Assembly: GCF_024500045.1 (NCBI RefSeq)
Contig: NZ_JTEO01000006.1
Coordinates: 248,001 to 312,000 of the forward strand
Reading direction: 5' to 3'
Source: Methanolobus chelungpuianus
GTDB taxonomy: Archaea > Halobacteriota > Methanosarcinia > Methanosarcinales > Methanosarcinaceae
Length of the DNA: 64,000 nt
A program made the translations under genes and the position numbers. The notes below the pieces were generated by a model, which saw nothing but the letters and a program-made list of their open reading frames with translations, did not search any database and was not told where the DNA came from. Positions 1 to 8,870 of this stretch are shown one piece after another (position 1 is the stretch's first letter; each line of letters opens with the position of its first letter).

Positions 1-390
1 ACCGGGAGCGTTAAAACTTGTGTCTATACCCTTGATGCTTTCAGGAGTGACCTTTGCAACTTCCGGAAGCTCTCCAAGGGAAATGTTTTTGCTTACCAGC
101 TTTTGTTTAATGCTGTCCCGTATATCAAAACCTTCCCCGAGGAGTTTCTCAGCATTTTCCTTACTGAAGTTAGTGTTTGTAAGCGTGGCGAAGAGCCCGT
201 CAAGCATGAACCTGTCCGTTCTTTCCTCGTTGACCCCATGCTCCCTTGCTTTCATATTGTAGAAAGCGATGCTCTTCAGCAGATATATCAGGTCGTCCTG
301 CAATTCGGCGACCTCGCTCTTCTTTCCGCAGACACCCACTTTTATACAGGCCTGCCCACTTGCTGTTTCTTCACACTGGTAACAGTACAT
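1..390 (-). CDS. hcp: Hybrid cluster protein (hydroxylamine reductase), N-terminal part
   Basis: This is the first ~130 residues of a gene that runs off the left edge. The reverse-strand translation begins MYCYQCEETASGQAC and continues to a CGKK segment, giving the N-terminal four-cysteine motif (Cys at 3, 6, 15 and 21) that binds the FeS cluster of hybrid cluster proteins. The family reduces hydroxylamine or NO and is used against nitrosative stress in anaerobes. An AT-rich TATA-like element lies near 448-455 upstream. The catalytic hybrid-cluster domain is outside the window, so intactness cannot be judged. Confidence 0.9.
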   Translation of the reverse strand, partial: MYCYQCEETASGQACIKVGVCGKKSEVAELQDDLIYLLKSIAFYNMKAREHGVNEERTDRFMLDGLFATLTNTNFSKENAEKLLGEGFDIRDSIKQKLVSKNISLGELPEVAKVTPESIKGIDTSFNAPG

Positions 391-620
391 TTGTTTCACC
401 ACTTATATCCTGATATCTTTTTGATACTAAGATATTGGAGGTATTTGCATATAAGTGAGGTAGTTTCCGGTTGGATACCTGAAAGAACTCTTGGGTGTGA
501 AGGGGTAAAAAAGGAAATGGTAAACTGCTCACCAATTTTCTCTACACCGGAAGTGATACTTACTTAAGAAGCAAAACTATATCTTTCCTAAAGTCGTCAT
601 TTCTGCAAAAAGATTACAAG

Positions 621-858
621 AATGGCATCCTATCGGCAAAATTAATTTACAATTAACGCTCATCGTACCTATAGTTTGCGGTTGAAGCCAATTTAATTTA
701 CTCTTTTAATTTGCTTTTATATAATGTCTTCCTATATTTCATGACATTCGAGTAGATTAAGGGACCTACGATGTAAGTATCACCCTAGCTCTGCTCCAAA
801 AATTGATTTCCTCCTCAAGAGCCCCTTTTATAATACTAGGAAAATGAAATCCAATTGA
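621..858. repeat. Conserved non-coding repeat, copy 1
   Basis: This ~240 bp block is repeated at 49421-49656. The two copies share a near-identical core of about 75 bp (roughly 762-835 here) and weaker similarity on either side. No open frame is conserved. The reverse strand carries a TATA-like TTATAAAAGG at the start of the core, so it could be a promoter plus small RNA or leader reading left; here that would run towards hcp. The rest of 391-1620 contains a transposase scrap and one hairpin and otherwise nothing I can identify. Confidence 0.6.
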
Positions 859-1117
859 AGATTGTTAAAGATTTTGAATGATGGTCTACAAGGCCAATTT
901 CCTTGAGCAGATGCGGAGACTTGCCAGACTCCTTTGCAGAAACTGAACATGTCAGCACTTATCAGAACCAGACCAAAGTAATATGTGAAACCAGAACTCT
1001 ATGCAGCCGTGAGATAGAATACGACTGCAGTACCCCATCGGGTGGAAGGAACAGGATTGTAATAAGAGCCGAGCGGTTGACTTCACTGCGGAGTGTTACT
1101 CAAAGGGGTAGAACAAT

Positions 1118-1309
1118 CTAAGAGAAAAGCAGATCGAAAAGACTGTATATCTGCAAATGTGAGTTTCCTGATACAGCTAGCGCTGTATCAACAAACTTTA
1201 AGTATCTATTCGACAAAACACTAATCATACCCTTTGTGTTTTTTCTGCAAACCTGGACTTTAAGCCTTCGTGTCCATCTTGATCCCATCGTCTTTGCCAT
1301 TATTGACAA
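1118..1309 (-). pseudogene. Transposase fragment
   Basis: The reverse strand encodes a segment KFVDTALAVSGNSHLQIY, nearly the same as NFVDTSLEVSGNSHLQIY encoded on the plus strand at about 6472-6530 inside the IS remnant. It is therefore a scrap of the same transposase family. No start, end or terminal repeats remain around it. Confidence 0.6.
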
Positions 1310-1466
1310 AACCTTTATGTACTAATAAAATCTCCTTATCATTAATCCTGATATATGTCTGTGCAGGATTCAGTGGGAATCTAATCTTTAATATGTGGGC
1401 GGGTATGTGAATGAATTATAATAGCGGGAGCTTTATAGAAATTATTCATATTTAGGCGATTAGCCA

Positions 1467-1494
1467 AAACACCGTTTAAAGAGGTGTTTTTTTT
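1467..1494 (+). terminator. Hairpin with T-tract
   Basis: AAAACACC and GGTGTTTT form an 8-bp stem around a short loop, followed by a run of T. It resembles an intrinsic terminator, but no gene ends directly upstream, so it could end a small RNA or be a relic. Confidence 0.45.
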
Positions 1495-1620
1495 AAGCAT
1501 CATTGATGAAAAGACCTGATTGGGCTGATTAATCTCGATTTGATAAGAGGTCTACAGAGTTAGAGGCAGGTTCACAGTGTGAATCCAAAAACGAGATTTA
1601 TATCAGAGGTGGGTGATAGT

Positions 1621-4600
1621 ATGAAAAATAAGAATGAAATATTTAGACGCTTATATGAGCGGGGAAGACGAAAAAAAATCAATGATATAGCCGGATCTAC
1701 TGGATTGTTGCTTATTATCGGAATACTGTTCTCAGTACTTATTTTAAGTGGCAGTGCAGCCGATACAAACAATTCTACATCTTCTGACAATGTTAGTACA
1801 GCTGCAGACAATAGCTCTATTATTAAAGCAGCAGAAGACAATAGCTCTATTATTAAAGCAGCAGAAGACAATAGCTCTATTATTACAGCAGCAGCAGACA
1901 ATAGCTCCATTTTAAATGAAGATGCAGTTCAAGTTAATTTTAAGAAGGAAAAATACAACAAACTATTGAAAAAAATGAAAGATGAACCTGCTCTGAGGAA
2001 AAAGGCAGCAGCTCATTTCAAGGCGATGCGTAATGAAGTACTTGCCGCAGGCGGAACACTTGCTCAGTCCCAGCTTGATCCGGGAGGGATACCGCACTAT
2101 TTCGGACCATATCCTAACTACGCAAACAGTCCTCTTCCAACGGGTTCTGTCACCAGCATAACTCTTGTGAGCGGCGGAAGTGATTACACTTCTCCTACTG
2201 TCACAGTCCATGATATTTATGTTGATGTTTACGGTGCCAATACAGGAGCTATTGCAACGGCAAACGTTTCTGATGGGGTTATTACTGAAATAATTCTTGA
2301 CGACGGAGGCAGCGGATACACAATGGGCAGCACTCCTACCGTAACTATCATAGATGATACGGGATCGGGTGCCAGTGCTACAGCAATGATTGGTGGTCCT
2401 ACGAAGGGCGGTATAAGGAAGTTCGTCGATTCGCTTCCGCTCCTTGGTCCCACCGAGGCAAATGATCTAGGACAATATATACCGATTGCCGTTCCTGAAA
2501 CTGTTACATATTCCAATGAGCCAGCTGATTATTATGAAATAGCAGTGGTGGAATATACTGAGCAGATGCATCCGGACTTGCCTGCGACCACGCACAGAGG
2601 CTATGTGCAGTTATCGACAGCTAAAGTGTCCGGTTTGCATATTGCTCTTAAAAACCCTGACGGATCTCCAATTTTAATGCCAGATGGCAGTCAAGCTTAT
2701 GCCGTAGATAACCCCCATTTCCTAGGACCTGCGATAATCGCCGAGAAGGACAGGCCTGTGAGAATCAAGTTCTATAATTTGCTTCCCACGGGCAGCGGAG
2801 GAGATCTGTTCCTACCGGTAGACACGACAGTGATGGGAGCCGGTCATTATGATATCAACTTTGATCCAGCAACAAAACAACCCCTGGGGACAAACCTCCA
2901 TGGCATGTTCACTGAGAACCGTGCCACGATCCACCTTCACGGCGGCTTCGTACCATGGATAAGCGATGGTACGCCTCATCAATGGGTCACACCTGCCGGG
3001 GAAGCAACTTCTTATCCCGAGGGTGTAAGTGTTTACAATGTTCCGGATATGCCAGATCCAGGTGATGGATCCATGACATTCTATTATAACAACGAGCAAA
3101 GTGCCAGGTTGATGTTCTACCATGACCATTCATTTGGGATCACTCGTCTGAATGTCTATGCAGGTGAAGCTGCCCCCTATCTGTTGTCAGACCAGGTGGA
3201 GAAAGATATGATTGAGGGTACTGACGTTACCGGCATTAACCCCGGAAATGTTAAAGTCCTTCCAGACACAGGGATTCCTCTGGTCATCCAGGACAGGACC
3301 TTTGTAGATTCAACAACCATTGCAGCGCAGGATCCGACATGGAAATGGGGAACAACGCCACCTGTACCAAATACTGGAGACCTCTGGTATCCTCACGTCT
3401 ACATGCCGAACCAGAACCCAGAAGACCCGAGCGGAATGAATGCTTTCGGCCGCTGGCATTACGGTCCCTGGTTCTGGCCACCGACAACGGATATCACCTA
3501 TCCGCCAATACCAAACCCCTACTACGACCCAGTAAATGCACCTTGGGAGCCAACCATGATACCTGCGACACCTAACCCGTCTGAAGCTGCCGAAGCTTTC
3601 ATGGATACACCTATCGTCAATGGCGCAGTATATCCTTATCTTGAGGTGGAGCCCACAGCGTACCGGTTCCGCATTCTGAACGCAGCCGATGACCGGTTCT
3701 TTAATCTGCAACTGTATGTAGCAGATCCTGATGTTGAAACTGCAGATGGCAGAACCAATACCGAAGTCAGGATGGTCCCAGCGGTTAAGACAGCTGGTTT
3801 CCCAGGAGGTTGGCCGATCGATGGAAGAGAAGGCGGTGTGCCTGACCCGTCAACAGCAGGTCCTTCATTTATCCAGATAGGGACCGAAGGAGGCTTCCTG
3901 CCGGAGCCGGTAGTGCTTCCTAACCAGCCTGTGGACTGGAACATGGACCAGACAAACTTCGATATGGGAGTTGTGAATAAGGGCACGCTCATTCTGGGAA
4001 CAGCGGAAAGGGCTGATGTGATTGTTGACTTCTCGGAATATGCCGGTAAGACACTGATCCTATACAACGATGCTCCTGCACCTTTCCCGGCGATAGATCC
4101 GCGGTATGACTACTATACAGGTGACCCTGATCACACTGACATGGGTGGGGCACCCACGACACAGCCCGGATATGGTCCAAACACCCGTACCATCATGCAG
4201 ATCCGGGTAAAAGACACCGCACCGTCTACCTACAATGTGGACGCATTGAAAGCAGTCTTTGCCAAGATGAACACGAAGAGGGGTGTATTTGAAGTTTCGC
4301 AGGACCAGATAATCGTGCCACAGGCAAATTACAACTCGGCCTACAACATGAATTTCCCTGCAGACCCTTTCATGAGGATTCATACTCAGTCCATGTCCTA
4401 CTTTGACTTCATCTCGGGAAGCCCGCTCACCGGTCTTAAGCTTACTAACGGAGGCAGTGGTTATACATCTCCTCCCACAGTCACGATCTCGGCACCAACC
4501 GGCGCTGGCGGTACAACTGCTACAGCAGAAGCTAAACTGGCTACCAGATCTGTTGCAAGTGTTACAGTAAATAGTGGAGGAAATGGTTACACTTCCGCAC

Positions 4601-6096
4601 CCACTGTCGGCTTCATAGGTGGCGGTGGGACAGGCGCGACAGCAACGGCAGCATTGGCTCCCACAGGAGTTGCCACCATCACAGTAACGAACGGAGGGAG
4701 AGGCTATACCACGGCACCTACCGTTAACATCATTGGTGGCGGCGGGACTGGTGCTAAAGCTACGGCTACAGTACAGGGCAATCAGGTTAGAAGCGTTACC
4801 GTCACCGATGCAGGTAGTGGCTACACTTTCGCTCCCACGGTCACTTTCACAGGTGGAGGGGGTACGGGTGCTACCGCTACAGCAGCATTAACTCCTTCTG
4901 TTGTTGCCAGTGTCACAGTTACCAGGTCAGGTAGCGGTTATACATCCGCGCCCACTGTCAACTTTATAGGTGGTGGTGGAACGGGCGCTGCTGCAACGGC
5001 CGTATTAAGCCCGGCAGCGGTAGCGAGCCTTAACCTGATAAATGGAGGCAGTGGCTATACATCTGCACCCACAGTTACTTTAACAGGTGACGGGACTAGG
5101 GCAGCCGCGGTTGCCATCGGGATTCCAATACCCTTTGAGCCCAAAGCCATTCAGGACGAAATGGGAGAAGCTTTCGACAATGAATATGGACGTATGAGCG
5201 CCATGCTGGGTCTTGAGCTACCAAATGCTGCTGCCGGAGCACAGGATTTCATCCTCATACCTTTCCTGTCTGCACCTGTTGATATAATAGGGGCCCCGGT
5301 CGGAACACTGGGAGATGGGATCCAGGTATGGAGAATAACCCATAATGGTGTGGATACACACACTGTACATGTTCACTTGTTTAATGCGCAGATCATTAAC
5401 CGTGTTGCATGGGACAATGCTGTAAGACCACCTGATCTTAACGAGATGGGCTGGAAGGAAACTTTCAGAGTGAATCCACTGCAGGACACCTTCATTGCAT
5501 TCAAACCTGTAGCTCCCACACAGCCATTCAAGATCCCCAACAGTATTCGTCCGCTTGATCCGACGATGCCTCTGGGTGATCCATTGATTGCTCCAACAGG
5601 AGGATGGAAAGACACGGCCGGAAATCCAGTTACTGTCAGCAACCACTTGGTCAACTTTGGATGGGAGTATCTCTACCACTGCCACCTGCTGGCACATGAA
5701 GAGTTTGATATGATGCACTCGGTTATTTTGGGAGTTACACCCGATGCACCTGTGAATCTTGTAGCGGTAAGGAGCGGTAACGGCAATAATCAGAGAGTGA
5801 CATTGACGTGGAATGATAACTCCTCTGATGAAGTGTCCTTTAAAGTTCAGAGAGCTACCGTAGCTACTGGTCCGTGGACCACTATCTCAACCGTACCTTC
5901 CTCAACAGGACCGGGGACAGGTAGTATAAAAACCAGCACAGATACAACCATGGCAAGAGGGACTACGTACTACTATAGGATACTGGCAACCAACGTGGTC
6001 GGAGACACTACTGTGTATCCGGCACCTGCCATAGGATTCCCGACAATATCTTATGACTCAACGCCATCCAACACTGCAACAGCTACTACAGCCTAA
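1621..6096 (+). CDS. Giant exported multicopper oxidase with inserted GSGYTS repeats and C-terminal Fn3-like domain
   Basis: A 1491-residue protein, about three times the usual multicopper oxidase length. ATG at 1621 was chosen because GAGGTG lies just upstream. A charged N-terminus and one hydrophobic helix (residues ~30-48) suggest export and membrane anchoring. All four copper motifs are visible: HLHG near residue 436, HDH near 502, HTVHVH near 1246 and HCHLLAHEEFDMM near 1350, so the trinuclear and type 1 sites look complete. Six repeats with GSGYTSAPTV and GGGGTGATAT signatures lie between the cupredoxin halves, with two more near the N-terminus. The C-terminus (from ~1372) looks like fibronectin type III. 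Such enzymes oxidise Mn, Fe, Cu or phenolics with O2, which is odd for a strict anaerobe. Substrate is unknown. It stands alone with its own terminator. Confidence 0.9.
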   Translation: MKNKNEIFRRLYERGRRKKINDIAGSTGLLLIIGILFSVLILSGSAADTNNSTSSDNVSTAADNSSIIKAAEDNSSIIKAAEDNSSIITAAADNSSILNEDAVQVNFKKEKYNKLLKKMKDEPALRKKAAAHFKAMRNEVLAAGGTLAQSQLDPGGIPHYFGPYPNYANSPLPTGSVTSITLVSGGSDYTSPTVTVHDIYVDVYGANTGAIATANVSDGVITEIILDDGGSGYTMGSTPTVTIIDDTGSGASATAMIGGPTKGGIRKFVDSLPLLGPTEANDLGQYIPIAVPETVTYSNEPADYYEIAVVEYTEQMHPDLPATTHRGYVQLSTAKVSGLHIALKNPDGSPILMPDGSQAYAVDNPHFLGPAIIAEKDRPVRIKFYNLLPTGSGGDLFLPVDTTVMGAGHYDINFDPATKQPLGTNLHGMFTENRATIHLHGGFVPWISDGTPHQWVTPAGEATSYPEGVSVYNVPDMPDPGDGSMTFYYNNEQSARLMFYHDHSFGITRLNVYAGEAAPYLLSDQVEKDMIEGTDVTGINPGNVKVLPDTGIPLVIQDRTFVDSTTIAAQDPTWKWGTTPPVPNTGDLWYPHVYMPNQNPEDPSGMNAFGRWHYGPWFWPPTTDITYPPIPNPYYDPVNAPWEPTMIPATPNPSEAAEAFMDTPIVNGAVYPYLEVEPTAYRFRILNAADDRFFNLQLYVADPDVETADGRTNTEVRMVPAVKTAGFPGGWPIDGREGGVPDPSTAGPSFIQIGTEGGFLPEPVVLPNQPVDWNMDQTNFDMGVVNKGTLILGTAERADVIVDFSEYAGKTLILYNDAPAPFPAIDPRYDYYTGDPDHTDMGGAPTTQPGYGPNTRTIMQIRVKDTAPSTYNVDALKAVFAKMNTKRGVFEVSQDQIIVPQANYNSAYNMNFPADPFMRIHTQSMSYFDFISGSPLTGLKLTNGGSGYTSPPTVTISAPTGAGGTTATAEAKLATRSVASVTVNSGGNGYTSAPTVGFIGGGGTGATATAALAPTGVATITVTNGGRGYTTAPTVNIIGGGGTGAKATATVQGNQVRSVTVTDAGSGYTFAPTVTFTGGGGTGATATAALTPSVVASVTVTRSGSGYTSAPTVNFIGGGGTGAAATAVLSPAAVASLNLINGGSGYTSAPTVTLTGDGTRAAAVAIGIPIPFEPKAIQDEMGEAFDNEYGRMSAMLGLELPNAAAGAQDFILIPFLSAPVDIIGAPVGTLGDGIQVWRITHNGVDTHTVHVHLFNAQIINRVAWDNAVRPPDLNEMGWKETFRVNPLQDTFIAFKPVAPTQPFKIPNSIRPLDPTMPLGDPLIAPTGGWKDTAGNPVTVSNHLVNFGWEYLYHCHLLAHEEFDMMHSVILGVTPDAPVNLVAVRSGNGNNQRVTLTWNDNSSDEVSFKVQRATVATGPWTTISTVPSSTGPGTGSIKTSTDTTMARGTTYYYRILATNVVGDTTVYPAPAIGFPTISYDSTPSNTATATTA
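1800..1910 (+). repeat. Tandem ~30-bp repeats inside the multicopper oxidase gene
   Basis: Four consecutive units of AATAGCTCTATTATTAAAGC type (the last diverged) encode NSSIIKAAED-like repeats just after the hydrophobic N-terminal segment. They form a low-complexity stalk that could change in copy number by slippage. Confidence 0.75.
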
Positions 6097-6109
6097 TGTA
6101 AAAGGCTTC

Positions 6110-6146
6110 TCAGGGAGGATATATTTCTTCCCTGAATTTTATTTTT
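6110..6146 (+). terminator. Terminator of the multicopper oxidase gene
   Basis: TCAGGGA and TCCCTGA pair across a 10-12 nt loop and are followed by a T-rich stretch, directly after the oxidase stop codon. Confidence 0.7.
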
Positions 6147-6348
6147 ATACACAGCGACTTAAGCAATTGTGCATAAATTTGCCCGCTGTTAGTTAGGTTT
6201 TGCCTATTCCTCAAAATTGTCACATCTGGGTATGTCATATTCATAGCGTCCAATAAATCTCCCTTTTCATATCCATAATTTTGCTTCAGTATTCTACAGT
6301 GTATACTAAATTCAGAAGATTTTATTTTATATAATAATACGAAATCTC

Positions 6349-6842
6349 GGCTCTGTAGAAAACCTGTTTCCTGCTGAAAATTACTTATTGCTTTAAAAAT
6401 TATAAAAACCCAAAATGGTAGTTGCGTCAAAACACAAAGGAAATGGTTAGTGTTTGTGTAACACGTACTTAAATTTTGTTGATACATCGCTAGAGGTATC
6501 AGGAAATTCGCATTTGCAGATATACAATTGCAAGTATTCCAAGAGGACTTATACGCAGCATCAACTATTAACCTTGGTTTTGTTGAAGAGTATCTCAACA
6601 CAGACTACAGAAATATCGTTGAACTTGTTGAATTGATGGACAAGAGTGGAGTTTGATGAAAAACTGTATCATAACAGAAACATGATAGAAACGATGTCCT
6701 CAGTCCTTAAACGAAAATATGGGAAAGAGATCAATCCAGGAAATATTGGAATCAAGTAAAAGAGATTAAAATTAATAGTAGACAACCTTGGCAGGTCTGC
6801 CAAGGTTGTTTATTCAATTCAAACGAGGATTTCTACAGAGCC
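6349..6842 (+). mobile_element. Decayed, internally deleted insertion sequence
   Basis: Terminal inverted repeats are visible: GGCTCTGTAGAAAACC at 6349 and its complement GGATTTCTACAGAGCC ending at 6842. Inside, the plus strand holds broken transposase frames, including NFVDTSLEVSGNSHLQIY and, in another frame, a HNRNMIE...VLKRKYG segment typical of the C-terminal part of DDE transposases. At 494 bp it is far too short for a full element. A similar single end (CTGTAGAAAACCTGTTTC) occurs at about 49159. Confidence 0.75.
6782..6809. terminator. 13-bp perfect hairpin at the end of the IS remnant
   Basis: ACAACCTTGGCAG and CTGCCAAGGTTGT are separated by two bases and followed by TTTATT. It sits at the 3' side of the transposase remnant and probably ended its transcript. 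Confidence 0.6.
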
Positions 6843-6909
6843 TACATGGGCTCTATTTTATCCTATGCTGGAAAAGATGTCAAGTGAAGTTATGAGATAG
6901 GATCATTAT

Positions 6910-7197
6910 CTAATTAATCACTATCAGGTCAAATGTCCCATCGAGACAGGAGATTACAAAATCGTGAAAATACTGTACATTCTCCGACATCTCGTCACAT
7001 ATAGAACGGGAAACATAAATGCTGATATGAGGAGTTCGGTTTTGATCTTTCTTCAGTTCAAGATAGAGGCTCTGGAAGATCTCAATCAGTGTCTTCAGAT
7101 TAACACGCCTGATTATCCTTATGTGACCCACACCATCGGAATCTATCATAACTCGATAGTTCTTATTGGTCTTGATAATCCGGTCACCTTCTTTCAT
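6910..7197 (-). CDS. Small hypothetical protein
   Basis: A 95-residue product. The ATG at 7197 was preferred to an upstream start at 7230 because GGAGG lies directly before it. The N-terminal ~30 residues are basic and beta-rich (DRIIKTNKNYRVMIDSDG), the rest helical and amphipathic; two cysteines occur near the C-terminus. I do not recognise the family. A palindrome of the sulfur-regulon type lies ~50 bp upstream (7245-7258), the only direct hint of regulation. Confidence 0.55.
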   Translation of the reverse strand: MKEGDRIIKTNKNYRVMIDSDGVGHIRIIRRVNLKTLIEIFQSLYLELKKDQNRTPHISIYVSRSICDEMSENVQYFHDFVISCLDGTFDLIVIN

Positions 7198-7244
7198 TGT
7201 TCCTCCACAGGGATATATTTCCCCTCGCACATTATAATTGGATA

Positions 7245-7258
7245 ATCACAATTGTGAA
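7245..7258. promoter_or_regulatory. Palindromic operator candidate upstream of small ORF
   Basis: ATCACAATTGTGAA differs by one base from TTCACAATTGTGAA, which recurs before metX, nifS and the tRNA-Cys genes. It lies before the hypothetical gene at 6910-7197. Confidence 0.5.
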
Positions 7259-7340
7259 TCAATTGCTTTTCAAAATAGATATATTTGCCGACATCACTTG
7301 ATAATCACTGTTCCATTAAAAATAGAGGGTCATGAAACCC

Positions 7341-7402
7341 AGCGTGCTCAGTAATGCTGAGATTCAAACCCCTTTCCATGGATGTTGAAAGGCCAGCACG
7401 TT
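7341..7402. ncRNA. Three-way-junction structured element
   Basis: A closing stem AGCGTG/CACGTT (7341-7346 with 7397-7402) encloses two hairpins, CTCAG/CTGAG (7347-7351 with 7357-7361) and CCTTTC/GAAAGG (7371-7376 with 7387-7392). T-rich sequence follows on both strands. It lies just 3' of the nifH-like gene and may be a 3' UTR structure, a bidirectional terminator or a small RNA. No known RNA family is recognised. Confidence 0.4.
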
Positions 7403-7439
7403 GTTATTTTAATCTTTTCAGTCCCCGCATACTTCTGGT

Positions 7440-8333
7440 TCAGGCCGGATAGACAACAATATGGTTTTCAGTTGTTTTTATCTTCTCTTCGTTTTCACGG
7501 TTCCTAAGAAGTGTATCAGACCAGCTCTCTGCCCAGACCTTAAGATCATCAGACTCCAGAGGTGCAGGAACATACTTTTGGTCATTGTTCAGGATACTCC
7601 TTGCCAGCTCCCTGTATAGTTCCGCCTGCTCGGAGTCCGGCGCGTGTTCTATCACCGTCTGGCCCCTGAGTTCACTTCTTGTAACATCCAGCGAACGTGG
7701 AACATACCCTGCAACCGTTGTCTGAGTATGCTTTGCAAAATCATTGATTATATCTTTCTGGATAGGCTGATTCATCGAATTTGCAATTATTCCGCTGAAA
7801 AGCGCACCGCCGCTGTTTGCATATTTCCGGATACCTTTAAACAGGTTGTTTGCAGCATATATTGCCATAAAATCCGATGATGCAACGGTATATACCTGCT
7901 CGGCAACCCCTTCACGAATAGGTATAGAGAAGCCTCCGCAGACAACGTCGCCTAATACATCATAGATCACTATATCGGGCTTGAATTCCTCAAATACATT
8001 CTTTTGCTTCAGGAGTTCGATAGCAGTGATGATTCCCCTGCCGGCGCATCCGACCCCCGGCTCCGGTCCACCTGCCTCAATACACTTTATACCATTGAAA
8101 CCATCATGTACAATATCTTCGATTTCAATTCTCTTTCTGCTTCTCAGAGCATCAAGGACTGAAGGTATAGATTTTCCTCCTCTCAGGTTGTTTGTGGAAT
8201 CACTCTTTGGATCACACCCGATTTGCATTACTTTAAGGCCCAGGTCTGAAAAGGCCGCTGAGAGATTTGATGAAGTTGTCGATTTCCCTATGCCTCCTTT
8301 TCCATAGATGGCTATATTCCTTGCTTTTGGCAT
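7440..8333 (-). CDS. NifH-like reductase of a nitrogenase-like system
   Basis: A 297-residue homologue of nitrogenase iron protein. Visible are the P-loop [10 protein letters not shown] (residues 11-20), the switch region CDPKSDST (40-47), and both [4Fe-4S] ligands, Cys96 in VGCAGRG and Cys132 in DVVCGGF. It is expected to pass electrons to the D/K partner with ATP hydrolysis. Its partners are probably the D and K homologues at 10559-13480, on the other strand beyond hgcAB. True nif accessory genes (nifI, nifE, nifN, nifB) are absent here, so nitrogen fixation is unlikely. It differs in context from CfbC of F430 synthesis, which works with a single D-type subunit. Methylthio-alkane reductase-type chemistry is an attractive inference. 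Confidence 0.88.
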   Translation of the reverse strand: MPKARNIAIYGKGGIGKSTTSSNLSAAFSDLGLKVMQIGCDPKSDSTNNLRGGKSIPSVLDALRSRKRIEIEDIVHDGFNGIKCIEAGGPEPGVGCAGRGIITAIELLKQKNVFEEFKPDIVIYDVLGDVVCGGFSIPIREGVAEQVYTVASSDFMAIYAANNLFKGIRKYANSGGALFSGIIANSMNQPIQKDIINDFAKHTQTTVAGYVPRSLDVTRSELRGQTVIEHAPDSEQAELYRELARSILNNDQKYVPAPLESDDLKVWAESWSDTLLRNRENEEKIKTTENHIVVYPA

Positions 8334-8416
8334 TAAATCACCGGCTATAAATTACGCTAAGTAGATTTATATGCTCATAAATCAGCAAGAATTGACATGG
8401 AATATCTGTTTTCCCC

Positions 8417-8433
8417 TTTTTTGCGGCAAAAAT
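8417..8433. promoter_or_regulatory. Near-palindrome shared by the nifH/hgc and nifDK-like promoters
   Basis: TTTTTTGCGGCAAAAAT lies between the divergent nifH-like and AbrB-like genes. Its complement contains TTGCCGCAAAAA, which is repeated at 10401-10412 before the D subunit gene. This suggests one regulator for both transcripts. Confidence 0.5.
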
Positions 8434-8564
8434 GGGTCTCTCAGATACCAATGCCTCTTTTGGATTTATTCTGATTTTCAAATATGTTCTTATTTTCATG
8501 TTTCTTCTGATTTTTCAGAAAAGTATAAGTCTCCAGAAAACGTACTTGATCATGAGAGATCAGA

Positions 8565-8864
8565 ATGACTAAAAAGAAGAACGTCAATGAAGTCTGTAAT
8601 CATGAGGGATTGGCGTGCGATTGCAATCAGGGTTCTGAATGCAGGGTAGAGGCAATCCTCAGTGTTGATGAAAGGGGACAGATGGTGCTACCAAAAGACG
8701 TGCGGGATAAAGCGGGCATCAATAGCGGGAATAAGCTTGCTTTGATCAGCTGGGGAAAGGAAGGTAGTATCTGTTGTCTTGCTCTCATCAAAGCCGAGAA
8801 CCTTAGCGGAATGATAAAAGAGGTACTTGATCCATTGATGCACATGAATGATAAAAAGGAGTGA
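8565..8864 (+). CDS. AbrB/SpoVT-like swapped-hairpin protein next to hgcA
   Basis: A 99-residue protein. Residues ~31-75 (ILSVDERGQMVLPKDVRDKA) form an AbrB/SpoVT swapped-hairpin DNA-binding fold. The N-terminal ~28 residues contain four cysteines (CNHEGLACDCNQGSEC), which could bind a metal or a cluster. It ends 6 bp before hgcA and is probably cotranscribed, so it is a candidate regulator or accessory factor for mercury methylation. A transcription start is suggested by AAGTATAAG about 40 bp upstream. DNA binding and metal sensing are inferred. Confidence 0.75.
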   Translation: MTKKKNVNEVCNHEGLACDCNQGSECRVEAILSVDERGQMVLPKDVRDKAGINSGNKLALISWGKEGSICCLALIKAENLSGMIKEVLDPLMHMNDKKE

Positions 8865-8870
8865 AATCAC

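Noticed and set aside
903-1121. Short open frame in the left non-coding region
   Set aside because: No ribosome site, no domain, atypical composition; likely random.
7440-8333. CfbC of coenzyme F430 synthesis
   Set aside because: CfbC acts with a single D-type subunit; here separate D and K genes exist and no F430 genes are nearby. Not excluded by sequence alone.
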